Part shown: positions 8,728 through 16,760 of the stretch, piece after piece
How the letters are laid out: the number at the start of each line of letters is the position of its first letter
How positions within the stretch are numbered: the first letter of the stretch is position 1
Assembly (NCBI GenBank): GCA_003135055.1
Contig: PLDF01000476.1
Span: forward strand, 1 to 39,771
Source: Bryobacterales bacterium
Lineage (GTDB): Bacteria > Acidobacteriota > Terriglobia > Bryobacterales > Bryobacteraceae
Direction: 5' to 3'
DNA: 39,771 nt
The notes under the pieces: generated by a model
Seen by the model: the letters and a program-made list of their open reading frames with translations, nothing else
The model's database searches: none
Told to the model about the DNA's origin: nothing
Made by a program: the position numbers and the translations under genes

Positions 8728-9021
8728 CAACTGCGCATACCAGGCCGCGGGCGTTAGGATGTACAGGATATTTCTTCGCGGCTCCTAAGCTTTGCGACGG
8801 TAGCAGTTCCTTGGTTTCACCATCGCTGCGCAAGATTCGCACCGTCTCCGCTCCTGCTTATCCAATGATGACGGCAATGGGCGCTTCAGTTATAGGATCG
8901 GCGTGCTTTTCGCGGTCTTCAGATTGTCGCCAAGCCTCGTTACGGAAGCGGCGAACGAGGTGATGTTCGCACTTGCCTGAATGGCCGGTGAGCCCGCGGA
9001 CAGCGCCCGACCCCGTCCCGC

Positions 9022-9050
9022 TTGACGCACGTTCCCGTTATGGGAACATA
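9022..9050 (+). promoter_or_regulatory. Promoter with operator-like palindrome upstream of the HigA-type gene
   Basis: TTGACG (9022-9027) is 17 bp from AACATA (9045-9050). The spacer is filled by a perfect interrupted palindrome GTTCCC-GTTAT-GGGAAC (9031-9047), which runs into the -10. A helix-turn-helix dimer bound here would block RNA polymerase, as expected for autoregulation by the HigA-type protein encoded 100 bp downstream. The -10 match is modest. Confidence 0.45.
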
Positions 9051-9149
9051 AAACTTGTGAGGTTCATTATCGCCGCTCAGTGCCGTAAAGTAAGGGAGCG
9101 TCCGCCGAGAGCCGGCTCCCCAGATCGGCCCCCACAGGGAGTACGACAA

Positions 9150-9572
9150 ATGGGATCTCTAACCGCAACCATCGACTTAAAGCGTTACGGACGGCTGCTG
9201 GCGAAAGCAGCGCCCCGCGTAATCGCTACGGATGAGGAGCATGAGCGGGCGATTGCCATTGTAGAGTCGCTGATGGAGAAGGGCGAGCGCAAGATGACGC
9301 CCGAAGAGGACGCGCTTCTCGATCTCCTCACAAACCTGATCCGGGATTACGAGGCGACGGCCTATCCGCCACGGGCGAAGTCCGGACCGCACCAGATGGT
9401 GGCGTTTCTGCTGGAACAGGGCAACCTGAAGCCCTCGGATCTCTGGCCCGTCATCGGGTCAAAGGGTCGCGTCTCCGAGATTCTGCCGGGGAAACGTTCC
9501 ATCAGTAAGGAGCAGGCGAAGAAACTCGCGGCGTTCTTCCACGTTCGGGCCGATCTGTTTTCTGATCCGTAG
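9150..9572 (+). CDS. HigA-type helix-turn-helix antitoxin/regulator, without an adjacent toxin
   Basis: 140 residues from ATG 9150 (MGSLTATIDLKRYG), preceded by AGGGAG; upstream codons in the same frame are not protein-like. The central part (EEHERAIAIVESLMEKGE... TPEEDALLDLLTNLIRDYE) and the C-terminal helix-turn-helix (LKPSDLWPVIGSKGRVSEIL, then KRSISKEQAKKLA) match the HigA/XRE family that neutralises HigB mRNA interferases and represses its own operon. In standard higBA operons the toxin gene lies just upstream. Here 8561-9149 has no HigB-like frame, and the next gene downstream is an aminopeptidase on the other strand. It is thus an orphan antitoxin or a plain regulator; the palindrome at 9031-9047 is its likely operator. 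Confidence 0.87.
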   Translation: MGSLTATIDLKRYGRLLAKAAPRVIATDEEHERAIAIVESLMEKGERKMTPEEDALLDLLTNLIRDYEATAYPPRAKSGPHQMVAFLLEQGNLKPSDLWPVIGSKGRVSEILPGKRSISKEQAKKLAAFFHVRADLFSDP

Positions 9573-9644
9573 CGCGTGCGGCCGCCGCGTCGCCCGGAGG
9601 GTCGCGGCTGTGGCTTTGCTGCCGGGCCATGCTCCGCACATCGA

Positions 9645-11252
9645 TTATTTCTTCACGATCTTTGCGTCGATCAGCAGCCACACATTCGGGTCGAGCTCCA
9701 CTTCCGCAGGCTCCTGCTCGGCCGCAAACTCGAAATGCTGTTGTTTTTGGTCGAACCGCACCTTTTCCACTCTCGGCGCCGGGGTCCCCGGTACCGTGAT
9801 TCCCACTTCCAACGGCAACCGGTAAGGCTCGCCCGGTTCGGTTTGCGTCAAATCGAGCTGCACCTTCTTCGCGGCGGCATCGTAGCGCCATGTGCCTTCC
9901 ACCGCCGGCGACCCGGGCCGGTAGAGCCACTGCTGGAAGAACCAGTGCAAGTCCTCGCCCGACGCCTCTTCCATCACCTTTTCGAAGTCCGCGGTGGTGG
10001 CGCTCGAATCGCGATAGCGCCGGTAATACTCGCGAATGCCGGCCCAAAACTTCTCCGAACCCACTTCCCCGCGCAGCATGTGCAGCGACCATCCGCCCTT
10101 CTGATAGACAATCTGGTTCGGTATGCCGGCCCACGGCTTGGTCTGCACCACCGGCACGTCGGGCATGCGCTTTTCGGTGGCGAAAATGCGCGGCCGCGAG
10201 GCCTTCATCTGGCGCACCAGCGCGTCGCGTCCTTCATAGTGCTCGATGGTCAGCGACGAAAAATACGTCGCGAAGCCTTCGCTGAGCCATACGTCGTCCC
10301 AATCGCTCTCGGTCACCGAATCGCCGAACCACTGGTGCGCGGTCTCGTGCGACACCAGACCCAACCCCGGCCGGCCGTTGATGCTGCGCTCGCCGAAGAA
10401 AATCTCGCTGGCATGCTCCATTCCGCCGCCCATCCCGGCCGCTTCAACCCCTGCCAGCTTCTCATATGGATACGGCCCGATGTGGTCCGCGTAGAATTCG
10501 ACGGATTGGCGCAGCGGCTCCTCCAGCGTGAGGATGCCGTTCTCGCGGTCCTTCGGAAATGTCCACGATTGCAGCGGCACGCCCGCCGCCTGCGCATAAT
10601 GCCGCGACGCGAACTCCGCTACGCCGATGTTATTCAGCCACGTCGCGATGGGCACGGATTGCTTCCAATGCGTGCGCCGCCGTCCGTCGCCCAGGTCGAG
10701 CTCCTCTTGCAGCAGGCCATTGGCAACCACCTGGTACCGGGCGGGCGCGGTGACGATGAACTCGCTGGTGGCTTTGTCGTAAGGATGGTCCACGGTGGGC
10801 AGCCACTCGTGGGCTTTGTCGGGCCAATTCACGCTGAAGAATGTGCGGTCGCCGAATTTGTTCTTGGGAAACTTCAGGCCGTCGGCGGGAATGCCGCGAT
10901 ATTTCACGGCGTATTCGCGCAATTCTCCGGCCTTCGGCGCCGCGCTTAATGAGATGGTCAGCCGGCCGTTCCGGTGCGTAAACTGCGCCGCGGCTCCGGC
11001 CGAAGTCACTTCGGAAACCGTCATTCCCTTGCCATTCGCGGCCGAAGCCAAATCGAGCCAGAACGAAGCAACGCCGCCGTTCACGAATCGCACTGAGACC
11101 GTAGTCTCACCCGCGATCTCGTCGTTCTCATCGCTCAGCGTCACGCGAAAAATGTAGTGCTGAATGTCGATCGAGGGCTGCCGCGGATAATTGTCCGCGA
11201 CCGCCAGCGGCACGCAGAGGAGCAGCGCCAAAGTCAGGTTTGCCGGTTTCAT
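9645..11252 (-). CDS. M1-family zinc metallopeptidase (aminopeptidase N-like), secreted
   Basis: 535 residues with a signal peptide (MKPANLTLALLLCVPLAVA). The exopeptidase motif GGMEH (276-280) replaces the usual GAMEN; the zinc site is HETAH (302-306) with the third ligand Glu325 in LSEGFATY. M1 enzymes trim N-terminal amino acids. The protein is shorter than E. coli PepN because it lacks the large C-terminal helical domain, which is usual for this secreted acidobacterial type. It diverges from the GltS gene with only 20 bp between start codons. TATAGT lies 7 nt before the ATG, so its transcript is probably leaderless or nearly so. Peptidase plus glutamate symporter suggests peptide and amino-acid scavenging (inference). 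Confidence 0.93.
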   Translation of the reverse strand: MKPANLTLALLLCVPLAVADNYPRQPSIDIQHYIFRVTLSDENDEIAGETTVSVRFVNGGVASFWLDLASAANGKGMTVSEVTSAGAAAQFTHRNGRLTISLSAAPKAGELREYAVKYRGIPADGLKFPKNKFGDRTFFSVNWPDKAHEWLPTVDHPYDKATSEFIVTAPARYQVVANGLLQEELDLGDGRRRTHWKQSVPIATWLNNIGVAEFASRHYAQAAGVPLQSWTFPKDRENGILTLEEPLRQSVEFYADHIGPYPYEKLAGVEAAGMGGGMEHASEIFFGERSINGRPGLGLVSHETAHQWFGDSVTESDWDDVWLSEGFATYFSSLTIEHYEGRDALVRQMKASRPRIFATEKRMPDVPVVQTKPWAGIPNQIVYQKGGWSLHMLRGEVGSEKFWAGIREYYRRYRDSSATTADFEKVMEEASGEDLHWFFQQWLYRPGSPAVEGTWRYDAAAKKVQLDLTQTEPGEPYRLPLEVGITVPGTPAPRVEKVRFDQKQQHFEFAAEQEPAEVELDPNVWLLIDAKIVKK

Positions 11253-11259
11253 TGGACTT

Positions 11260-11267
11260 ACTATACT
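11260..11267. promoter_or_regulatory. Symmetric bidirectional -10 element (ACTATACT) between aminopeptidase and GltS
   Basis: Plus strand TATACT (11262-11267) ends 5 nt before the GTG of the symporter gene; minus strand TATAGT (11265-11260) ends 7 nt before the ATG of the peptidase gene. With the usual spacing, transcription in both directions would start within one base of the start codon, so neither mRNA would have a Shine-Dalgarno sequence. A weak -35 (TTGCCG, 11240-11245) is seen for the plus direction only. Confidence 0.55.
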
Positions 11268-11272
11268 AAGTT

Positions 11273-12517
11273 GTGCCGCCGGCCTGGAAGCTCAACCCCG
11301 CGCAGGTGCTGGCGCTGGCCTGCCTCGGCGTGGCCCTGGGCGCATGGCTCAAGCGCAAGCTGCCGCTGCTGGACCGCCTGGATATTCCCGTGCCCGTGGT
11401 GGGCGGCATGCTCTACGCGCTGCTGACGCTGGCGCTGCATGGCCGCGTGGTCAACCTGGAAGTGGATACCACGCTGCGCGATCTGCTGATGATCGCCTTC
11501 ATGACCACCATCGGCCTGAACGCGCGCCTCGAGTTGATCCGCAAAGGCGGCGCCGGAGTGATCAAGCTGCTGGTTATCGCGACTATCGGCGCGGCGCTGC
11601 AAAACGTGCTGGGAATCGCCCTCGCGACGGCGTTGCAAGTGGATCCGCGCCTGGGCATTTTGACGGGCTCGGTGGCGCTGGCGGGCGGTCCAGCCACGGC
11701 AGCGGCGTTCGGCGGCACATTTGAAAAGCTGGGCGTGCAGGGCGCGACCACGGTTGCGTTGGCGGCGGCGACTTTCGGCATCGCCGTGGCCGGTCTGATC
11801 GGCGCTTATATTGGCGCGAGTCTGATTGGGCGCAAACGAGCCGCGGTTCATGCCGGAGCGCCAATTGTCGAGCGCAGGACTATTTCGACCACGACAGCGA
11901 CGACAACTCCGAGCACGACTTCAACCACGACTTCAACCACGGCGGCGAGCGCCGCGCAGCCGTCGCATCTGCTCACCGCGGTGTTAGTGGTTGGCATCTG
12001 TATTGGCCTCGGCAACTTGCTCAGCACGGCCATCGAAAGGCTGGGGGTGATCCTGCCCGCTTACATCGGCGCGATGATTGTCGGAGCCATCCTGCGCAAC
12101 CTGGACGACCGCCTCCGTTTCGCGCGCATCGCGCAGCCCGATATCGATACGCTCGGCCGCATCGCGCTTTACCTATTTATTGCGATGGCGCTACTCACTC
12201 TGCGCCTGTGGGAGATCGCACACCTGGCGCTGCCGATGTTAGTCATACTGGCCGCGCAGGTGGCTTTCTGCTGGCTGATGTGCGTGACGATTTGCTATCG
12301 CGGGATGGGCCGGGACTACGAAGCGGCCGTGACCACCGCCGGCTTCTGCGGCTTCATGCTGGGCATCACCGCCAACGCCGTCGCTTGCATGGAGGAACTG
12401 GTCGAAAAGTACGGTCCCGCACCGCAAGCGTTCCTGGTGGTTCCCATCGTAGGGGCTTTTCTGATCGACTTCACGAACTCGTTCCTCATAACGGCCATGG
12501 CGAATGTGATGCGGTAG
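11273..12517 (+). CDS. gltS: Sodium/glutamate symporter (GltS/ESS family)
   Basis: 414 residues from GTG 11273. Ten or more hydrophobic segments form two inverted halves, with LAGGPATAAAFGGTFE in the first half and TAGFCGFMLGITANAVACME in the second, the two re-entrant-loop signatures of the GltS family of Na+-coupled glutamate importers. The two halves are joined by an unusual threonine/serine-rich tract (roughly residues 203-226: runs of TTT, STT) followed by SAAQPSHLL; this linker is low-complexity and probably cytoplasmic. Divergent from the M1 aminopeptidase, with a shared promoter element. No other glutamate-related gene is close by. Confidence 0.9.
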   Translation: MPPAWKLNPAQVLALACLGVALGAWLKRKLPLLDRLDIPVPVVGGMLYALLTLALHGRVVNLEVDTTLRDLLMIAFMTTIGLNARLELIRKGGAGVIKLLVIATIGAALQNVLGIALATALQVDPRLGILTGSVALAGGPATAAAFGGTFEKLGVQGATTVALAAATFGIAVAGLIGAYIGASLIGRKRAAVHAGAPIVERRTISTTTATTTPSTTSTTTSTTAASAAQPSHLLTAVLVVGICIGLGNLLSTAIERLGVILPAYIGAMIVGAILRNLDDRLRFARIAQPDIDTLGRIALYLFIAMALLTLRLWEIAHLALPMLVILAAQVAFCWLMCVTICYRGMGRDYEAAVTTAGFCGFMLGITANAVACMEELVEKYGPAPQAFLVVPIVGAFLIDFTNSFLITAMANVMR

Positions 12518-12836
12518 GCGGAGACGGGCCGTACCGCAATGGCCGCGTCCATAAGTGTGCCCAAGCTGACCGATTGGCTCTATGAGATTAATATTTGGAT
12601 GTATTTGGCGCGACAATTCCGGCGTGCGAATTGCGGAATTACCTAGCCACATCTGTGTCCGCAGTAACAGCGGTTTGCAGTTTTCTAGGCTTACTAGGAC
12701 TTTTTTGATTGCCGAATTCTAGTAGATACGGTACCATCAGATGATCTATTCAGACATTTTCAAGATTAATGTCAATGAAACTTAGCGGTCTGACGGGTGG
12801 CTTAGTAATTTCGGCGGATCAGATGAGGATAAGGTT
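12518..12836. other. AT-richer intergenic region upstream of two secreted-protein genes
   Basis: No coding frame with protein-like composition. The stretch 12590-12790 is clearly richer in A+T than its surroundings and probably carries the promoter of the 12837-14739 pair, but no clean -35/-10 pair could be assigned. Confidence 0.35.
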
Positions 12837-13472
12837 ATGGGTAGTCTAGTCAAGGGGATTTTGCTGTTCAGCCTGGCAGTGGCGCCGGGTTTTACCGCCA
12901 CGCTTTTTTTCCAGGGAACTTTCGCCGCCGACGACCAGGTGGCGCTATTCAACTTTACGTTGAATACAAACGAAACCATTACCATTCAGACTGATAGCTA
13001 CGCTGGCGGAGACCTCGACTCCGTCCCCGTTTCTGCCGGCGGATTCGTACCCAGCGCCTTTATCTTTGACAATATGGGCGACGAATTGGACCTTTCCACC
13101 TACATCGGAAACTGCGTTCAGGGGGGGCTAGACCCGACGACGGGGGCCTGCAACGACCTCTATTACCAAGCTCCATTGGGGCCCGGCACGTTCACCTTGG
13201 CGCTGGCCGTCGACAATAACAGTCCACTGGGCACATTCGCGAGCGATGGGTTTGTGGATGACGGCAACCCCGGATTCACTTGCCAGGGGAATGGCGGCAG
13301 TTTCTGCGATGTCACTACTGCGTTGGGCGATTCACGTACGGGCAATTACGCCATCGCCATCACCGGGGCGGATTCGGTTACAACTCCGGAGCCCGGCAGT
13401 ATCCTTTTGCTTTTCGCAGGCGGCGCGTGGATCGCGTTGCGGCGGCGCCACTTCAGTTCACGACAAGTTTGA
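12837..13472 (+). CDS. DVUA0089-family secreted protein with PEP-CTERM anchor
   Basis: 211 residues. An N-terminal signal peptide (GILLFSLAVAPGFTA) is followed by a beta-sandwich-like domain with FFQGTFAADDQVALFNFTL and QTDSYAGGDLDS, the hallmark strands of the DVUA0089 family. The C-terminus has the PEP-CTERM sorting signal: PEPGS, a hydrophobic helix (ILLLFAGGAWIAL) and RRRH. PEP-CTERM proteins are processed by exosortase and exported to the envelope or matrix; no exosortase gene is in the window. The ATG is preceded by GAGGATAAGG. It lies 19 bp before the DNRLRE-collagen gene, so the two are likely cotranscribed. Precise function unknown. Confidence 0.88.
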   Translation: MGSLVKGILLFSLAVAPGFTATLFFQGTFAADDQVALFNFTLNTNETITIQTDSYAGGDLDSVPVSAGGFVPSAFIFDNMGDELDLSTYIGNCVQGGLDPTTGACNDLYYQAPLGPGTFTLALAVDNNSPLGTFASDGFVDDGNPGFTCQGNGGSFCDVTTALGDSRTGNYAIAITGADSVTTPEPGSILLLFAGGAWIALRRRHFSSRQV

Positions 13473-13491
13473 CAAGGGATAAATATCAACA

Positions 13492-14739
13492 ATGAAGAAC
13501 CTGACTCGCTTTGCGATCACGGCGCTCGCTCTGGCGCCCATCGCGGGTTTTGCGCAAACGCTGGCCCCATCGCAGGATGCCTATTACGTGCCGGGCAACG
13601 GCAGTAACTTCGGGACGTCGACTACCATTACGGTGGGCAGTTCGTCGGCGATCGGACTGGTGCAGTTCGATCTCACGCAACTGCCGGGGGGATTGACCGC
13701 GGCGCAAATCCAGAAGGCGACCTTGACATTGTTCCTGGACCACGTAAGCTTTGGCGGCTCGGTCAATATCGATGCGGTGAGCGCTTCCACGCCTTGGGGT
13801 GAGCTGACCGTCACCGGAGACTCCGGGATATCGCCGGGCGTCGCGGTGAACACGTTGGTGACGACCAATACGGCCGAGACGTTCATTGCGGTGGATGCGA
13901 CGTCGGCCGTGCAGGGTTGGATTACAACGCCCAGCTCAAACAACGGCTTCATGATTCAGGCGAATGGGAGTACGAACGTTCAGTTCGACAGTAAAGAGAA
14001 CACCACCACCAGCCATCCGGCGATACTGACGATCGTGCTGGTGAGCGTTGGGCCGACGGGCGCGACGGGTAGCATCGGAACCAATGGAAATAATGGCGCG
14101 CCTGGCGCAACGGGGCCAACGGGCGTGGCGGGATCGACGGGCGTTGGGACGGCGGGTCCTGCGGGATCGACGGGCGCGGTGGGATCGACGGGTCCTGCGG
14201 GCACAGCTGGAGCGACTGGCGCAGCGGGAGCGACGGGTCCAGCGGGCCCTGCTGGAGCGACGGGCGTTGGGACGACTGGCGCAACGGGTCCTGCGGGCTC
14301 GGCGGGCGCTGCTGGTGCAATGGGCGCAACCGGGCCAGCCGGCAGCGCAGGAACCGGCGCCAGTCCCACCAGCATTCCTGTAGCCTTCGCGGGACATGCC
14401 TCGGCCTCCACGTTCTTCAGCCTGACCAGCGGCACCGCTTCTACAGCGGCGGCTTTCGGGGCTGGCGAAACAGTGGTGGCGCCGGCGAACTGCACGCCGA
14501 CTATGAAGGTCTGGAATTTCGGCACCGCGACCTCATATTCGATATTCCCAGTGACCACAAGTACGCTTGGTATCGGGACCACCCCGATTCTTACAATTAG
14601 CGTGGCAAGCGGAAGTTCGAATTCCGGGACCGGATCGGCAGTCGCCGCCGGCCAAGGCATGACGCTCACAGCCGGCGCAAGCTCGGCCGGTACGGCGCCG
14701 GGAGGCGAAGGGTTCTACACGTCCTTCTCCTGTCAGTAA
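13492..14739 (+). CDS. Secreted DNRLRE-domain protein with collagen-like GXY repeats
   Basis: 415 residues. Signal peptide MKNLTRFAITALALAPIAGFA; a DNRLRE-type domain (about 24-185: DAYYVPG, GLVQFDLTQLP, KATLTLFLD, DATSAVQGWI, NGFMIQANG); then about 100 residues of collagen-like triplets (GPTGATGSIG, GPAGPAGATG) and a C-terminal 120-residue domain like those that cap bacterial collagens (TFFSLTSGTAS, TPTMKVWNFGT). Bacterial collagens of this type form extracellular stalks or adhesins. The start has no strong ribosome site and follows the PEP-CTERM gene by 19 bp. A truncated, diverged copy of the DNRLRE part is at 20240-20709. The repeat DNA creates long spurious antisense frames. Confidence 0.88.
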   Translation: MKNLTRFAITALALAPIAGFAQTLAPSQDAYYVPGNGSNFGTSTTITVGSSSAIGLVQFDLTQLPGGLTAAQIQKATLTLFLDHVSFGGSVNIDAVSASTPWGELTVTGDSGISPGVAVNTLVTTNTAETFIAVDATSAVQGWITTPSSNNGFMIQANGSTNVQFDSKENTTTSHPAILTIVLVSVGPTGATGSIGTNGNNGAPGATGPTGVAGSTGVGTAGPAGSTGAVGSTGPAGTAGATGAAGATGPAGPAGATGVGTTGATGPAGSAGAAGAMGATGPAGSAGTGASPTSIPVAFAGHASASTFFSLTSGTASTAAAFGAGETVVAPANCTPTMKVWNFGTATSYSIFPVTTSTLGIGTTPILTISVASGSSNSGTGSAVAAGQGMTLTAGASSAGTAPGGEGFYTSFSCQ

Positions 14740-15169
14740 CGAGTAAGTAGAAAAGAGTAAGTTAGGCGCGGGCGCCTCGGTATCCATCAGCCGGGACGCC
14801 CATAAGACCGATCGGCCACATTGAATAGGCGGTCGCATTTCGTTTGACTACATACATTCGTGACTGAGCTTTTGTCTTTCTGAGCACCTTCGGGACGCCC
14901 AGTGCCGGCTTGAACAGAGTTAGCATGACTCGATCGCGACGCGGGCACGAACAAGAAAAGCTTCCTCTTCCCGATCGGCGAACTGTGGGTATTCTCGCCA
15001 AAGCGAGCGCTCAGTATAATTTTTTCTATGGATTCCGATCTCTTTCCTTATATAATGAACAGGCATTCGGCGCTGGTGTAACCGTCGACGGATTTGTTTC
15101 CAGCTAAGGTGAATACCGGCGCCCCAAAAGGTTTTCTCAAAGATCAAGGATCAAGGAGGATTTTGAAAC
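14740..15169. promoter_or_regulatory. Long leader/promoter region of the tail-collar gene
   Basis: 430 bp without a supported gene. Two good -10 hexamers TATAAT occur at 15015-15020 and 15051-15056; neither has a convincing -35 at 17 bp. A very strong Shine-Dalgarno AAGGAGG (15153-15159) precedes the tail-collar ATG. A GC-rich inverted repeat (GGCGCGGGCGCC) near 14764-14775 may help end transcription of the collagen gene but has no T run. Confidence 0.4.
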
Positions 15170-15709
15170 ATGGCCAGTCAACCACTTCTCGGCGCCATTT
15201 TTATTTTCGCCGGCAACTTCGCTCCCAGGGGCTTTCAGCTTTGCCAGGGGCAGCTTCTGCCGATCGCTCAGAACGCCGCCCTGTTTTCCATCCTGGGCAC
15301 GACCTACGGTGGAAACGGCACCACAAACTTTGCGCTCCCCGACCTGCGCGGGCGGGCTCCGATAGGGCAGGGAGCGGGTCCTAACCTCAGCCCGGTCAAC
15401 CTTGGCCAGTTTGGAGGCAGCCAGAATGTCCAAATTCTGATCGGCAATATGCCGGCGCACAATCACTTAGTCAACGTATCCACCGTTGCAGCCACCCTGG
15501 CTTCGCCGCAAAATAACTTCCTCGCCCCTCCGGTGGACAGCACCCCCGCTGCCGGCACCGGATATAACACCCCCGCGACGCCCGGCATCACTTTGGCCCC
15601 CACCGCCGTCGGCGTCGCCGGTCAGGGTCTGCCGCTCAATGTCGACAGCCCCTTCCTGGGCATCAATTACATCATCGCGATGCAGGGAATTTTCCCCAGC
15701 CGAAACTAG
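15170..15709 (+). CDS. Phage tail collar domain protein (microcystin-dependent protein-like)
   Basis: 179 residues. The sequence begins LLGAIFIFAGNFAPRGFQLC, with QGQLLPIAQNAALFSILGTTYGG, FALPDLRGRAPIGQG and MPAHNHLVNV following, the signature of the tail collar family (MdpB-like), and ends NYIIAMQGIFPSRN, the usual C-terminus. Proteins of this family form trimeric fibres on phage tails, but chromosomal copies without other phage genes are common and their job is not settled. No other phage gene is near. The next two genes (DUF4062-like, GNAT) are on the same strand and may be cotranscribed (71-bp gap). Confidence 0.92.
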   Translation: MASQPLLGAIFIFAGNFAPRGFQLCQGQLLPIAQNAALFSILGTTYGGNGTTNFALPDLRGRAPIGQGAGPNLSPVNLGQFGGSQNVQILIGNMPAHNHLVNVSTVAATLASPQNNFLAPPVDSTPAAGTGYNTPATPGITLAPTAVGVAGQGLPLNVDSPFLGINYIIAMQGIFPSRN

Positions 15710-15780
15710 CGCCGGCATTACCCTCGCATACGCCGGGGGCGGCACGCCGCTGTCCCCGGCATCGAGAGACCCGTCCCGAT

Positions 15781-16287
15781 ATGTTTCAAATGCACAGGAT
15801 CTTCTGCGCCACTCCTTGGGAGTTAGAGGCGGAGCGGAACCGTTTTCACGACCTGATCGGCAATTTTAACGAGACGGCCGCGATGCAGAGAGGTGTCCTG
15901 TATGTGCCCGTAACCTTGCTCAACATTAGGGATAAACGCCCCGTACAATATGCCGTCGACGAGAACATTCGCGACTGCCGCCATTACATTCTGGCGCTTT
16001 CGGAAGATTGGGGGCCGGTGGAACGAAATTTCCGCAACGATTATCACCTGGCGCTTCAGTGCGCCGCCGACCCTGCCCTGCCGATGCACAGCGTCGCCGT
16101 CCTATCGAAGAAGCAACTCTCCGGAGTTCCGCTTGCCGCGGGTCTGCCGGAACCGGATGGCATATTCTCCACGCTTACGGAATTCGACGACTGCGTGAAC
16201 CATCTGCTGCCGGCATGGCTGGAATCGATCGCATCCGAACCGATCGCATCCACATCGATTACACCCACCGGCGCCGCCACCGCCTGA
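15781..16287 (+). CDS. Hypothetical protein, DUF4062-like
   Basis: 168 residues; the ATG at 15790 is an alternative start. The order RIFCATPWELEAERNRF ... GVLYVPVTLL ... VDENIRDCRHYILALSEDWGP resembles the DUF4062 layout (short beta strand, SxxxLxxER helix, then a strand and a (C/D)-containing helix followed by a hydrophobic strand), a Rossmann-like fold related to TIR/SEFIR domains and often found in signalling or defence proteins. I judge this by pattern only, so the family call is tentative. Its TGA overlaps the ATG of the GNAT gene (TGATG), which indicates translational coupling. No transmembrane segment. Confidence 0.72.
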   Translation: MFQMHRIFCATPWELEAERNRFHDLIGNFNETAAMQRGVLYVPVTLLNIRDKRPVQYAVDENIRDCRHYILALSEDWGPVERNFRNDYHLALQCAADPALPMHSVAVLSKKQLSGVPLAAGLPEPDGIFSTLTEFDDCVNHLLPAWLESIASEPIASTSITPTGAATA

Positions 16288-16760
16288 TGATAGTTACGCT
16301 GCGGCCCGAATCCCCACAGGATGAGCCTTTTCTTCGCAGCCTGATCTATGCGACCATGGCCGGTGAACTAGGCGCATCGCAATGGCCGGAACCGATGCGC
16401 AGTCACCTGCTTGGAATTCAGTACACTGCCCGCCGGCAGCTCCACCGCGCGAATTTCCCCGAAGCCGCAAGCTACGTGGTCGGCGCCGATGGCGCGGATG
16501 CCGGCTGGACTGTGGTGACGACCATGCCAGACGAAATACAACTCGTGGAAATCATGATTTTGCCGGAACTTCGCGGCCAGGGGATCGGGACGGCCGCCAT
16601 CCGTCAGGTTCTGGCGACTGCCGCCGCAGCGGGCAAACCGGTCCGATTAAACGTGAATGTGACGAATCACGCCGCCATCGGGCTGTACCAGCGCCTGGGC
16701 TTTCGGAGAATCGAAGGCGACGAAGTGCAGCACGTCATGGAATGCCCGCCGCATTCCTGA
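16287..16760 (+). CDS. GNAT-family N-acetyltransferase
   Basis: 157 residues from ATG 16287, sharing one base with the upstream stop (TGATG). The acetyl-CoA loop is ELRGQGIGTAAIR (Q/RxxGxG/A), preceded by VEIMILPE and followed by RLNVNVTNHAAIGLYQRLGF, the last conserved GNAT strand. The acceptor substrate cannot be told. The coupling with the DUF4062-like gene and closeness to the tail-collar gene suggest that it works with them, perhaps modifying one of these proteins (inference). Its last 26 bp overlap tail-to-tail with the end of the sulfotransferase gene on the other strand. Confidence 0.9.
   Translation: MIVTLRPESPQDEPFLRSLIYATMAGELGASQWPEPMRSHLLGIQYTARRQLHRANFPEAASYVVGADGADAGWTVVTTMPDEIQLVEIMILPELRGQGIGTAAIRQVLATAAAAGKPVRLNVNVTNHAAIGLYQRLGFRRIEGDEVQHVMECPPHS

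Noticed and set aside
7196..8842. 548-codon minus-strand frame
   Set aside because: Shadow of the Gfo/Idh/MocA gene, extended at both ends through repeats; low-quality composition.
9576..10949. 457-codon plus-strand frame
   Set aside because: Antisense to the M1 aminopeptidase gene with its zinc site intact; Arg/His-rich translation.
13980..14669. Proline/valine-rich minus-strand protein in the collagen gene
   Set aside because: Produced by reading GXY repeat DNA on the opposite strand; the plus-strand frame has a signal peptide and domains.
15170..15709. Prophage
   Set aside because: Only one tail-collar gene; no capsid, portal, terminase or integrase nearby, so it is a chromosomal tail-collar protein.
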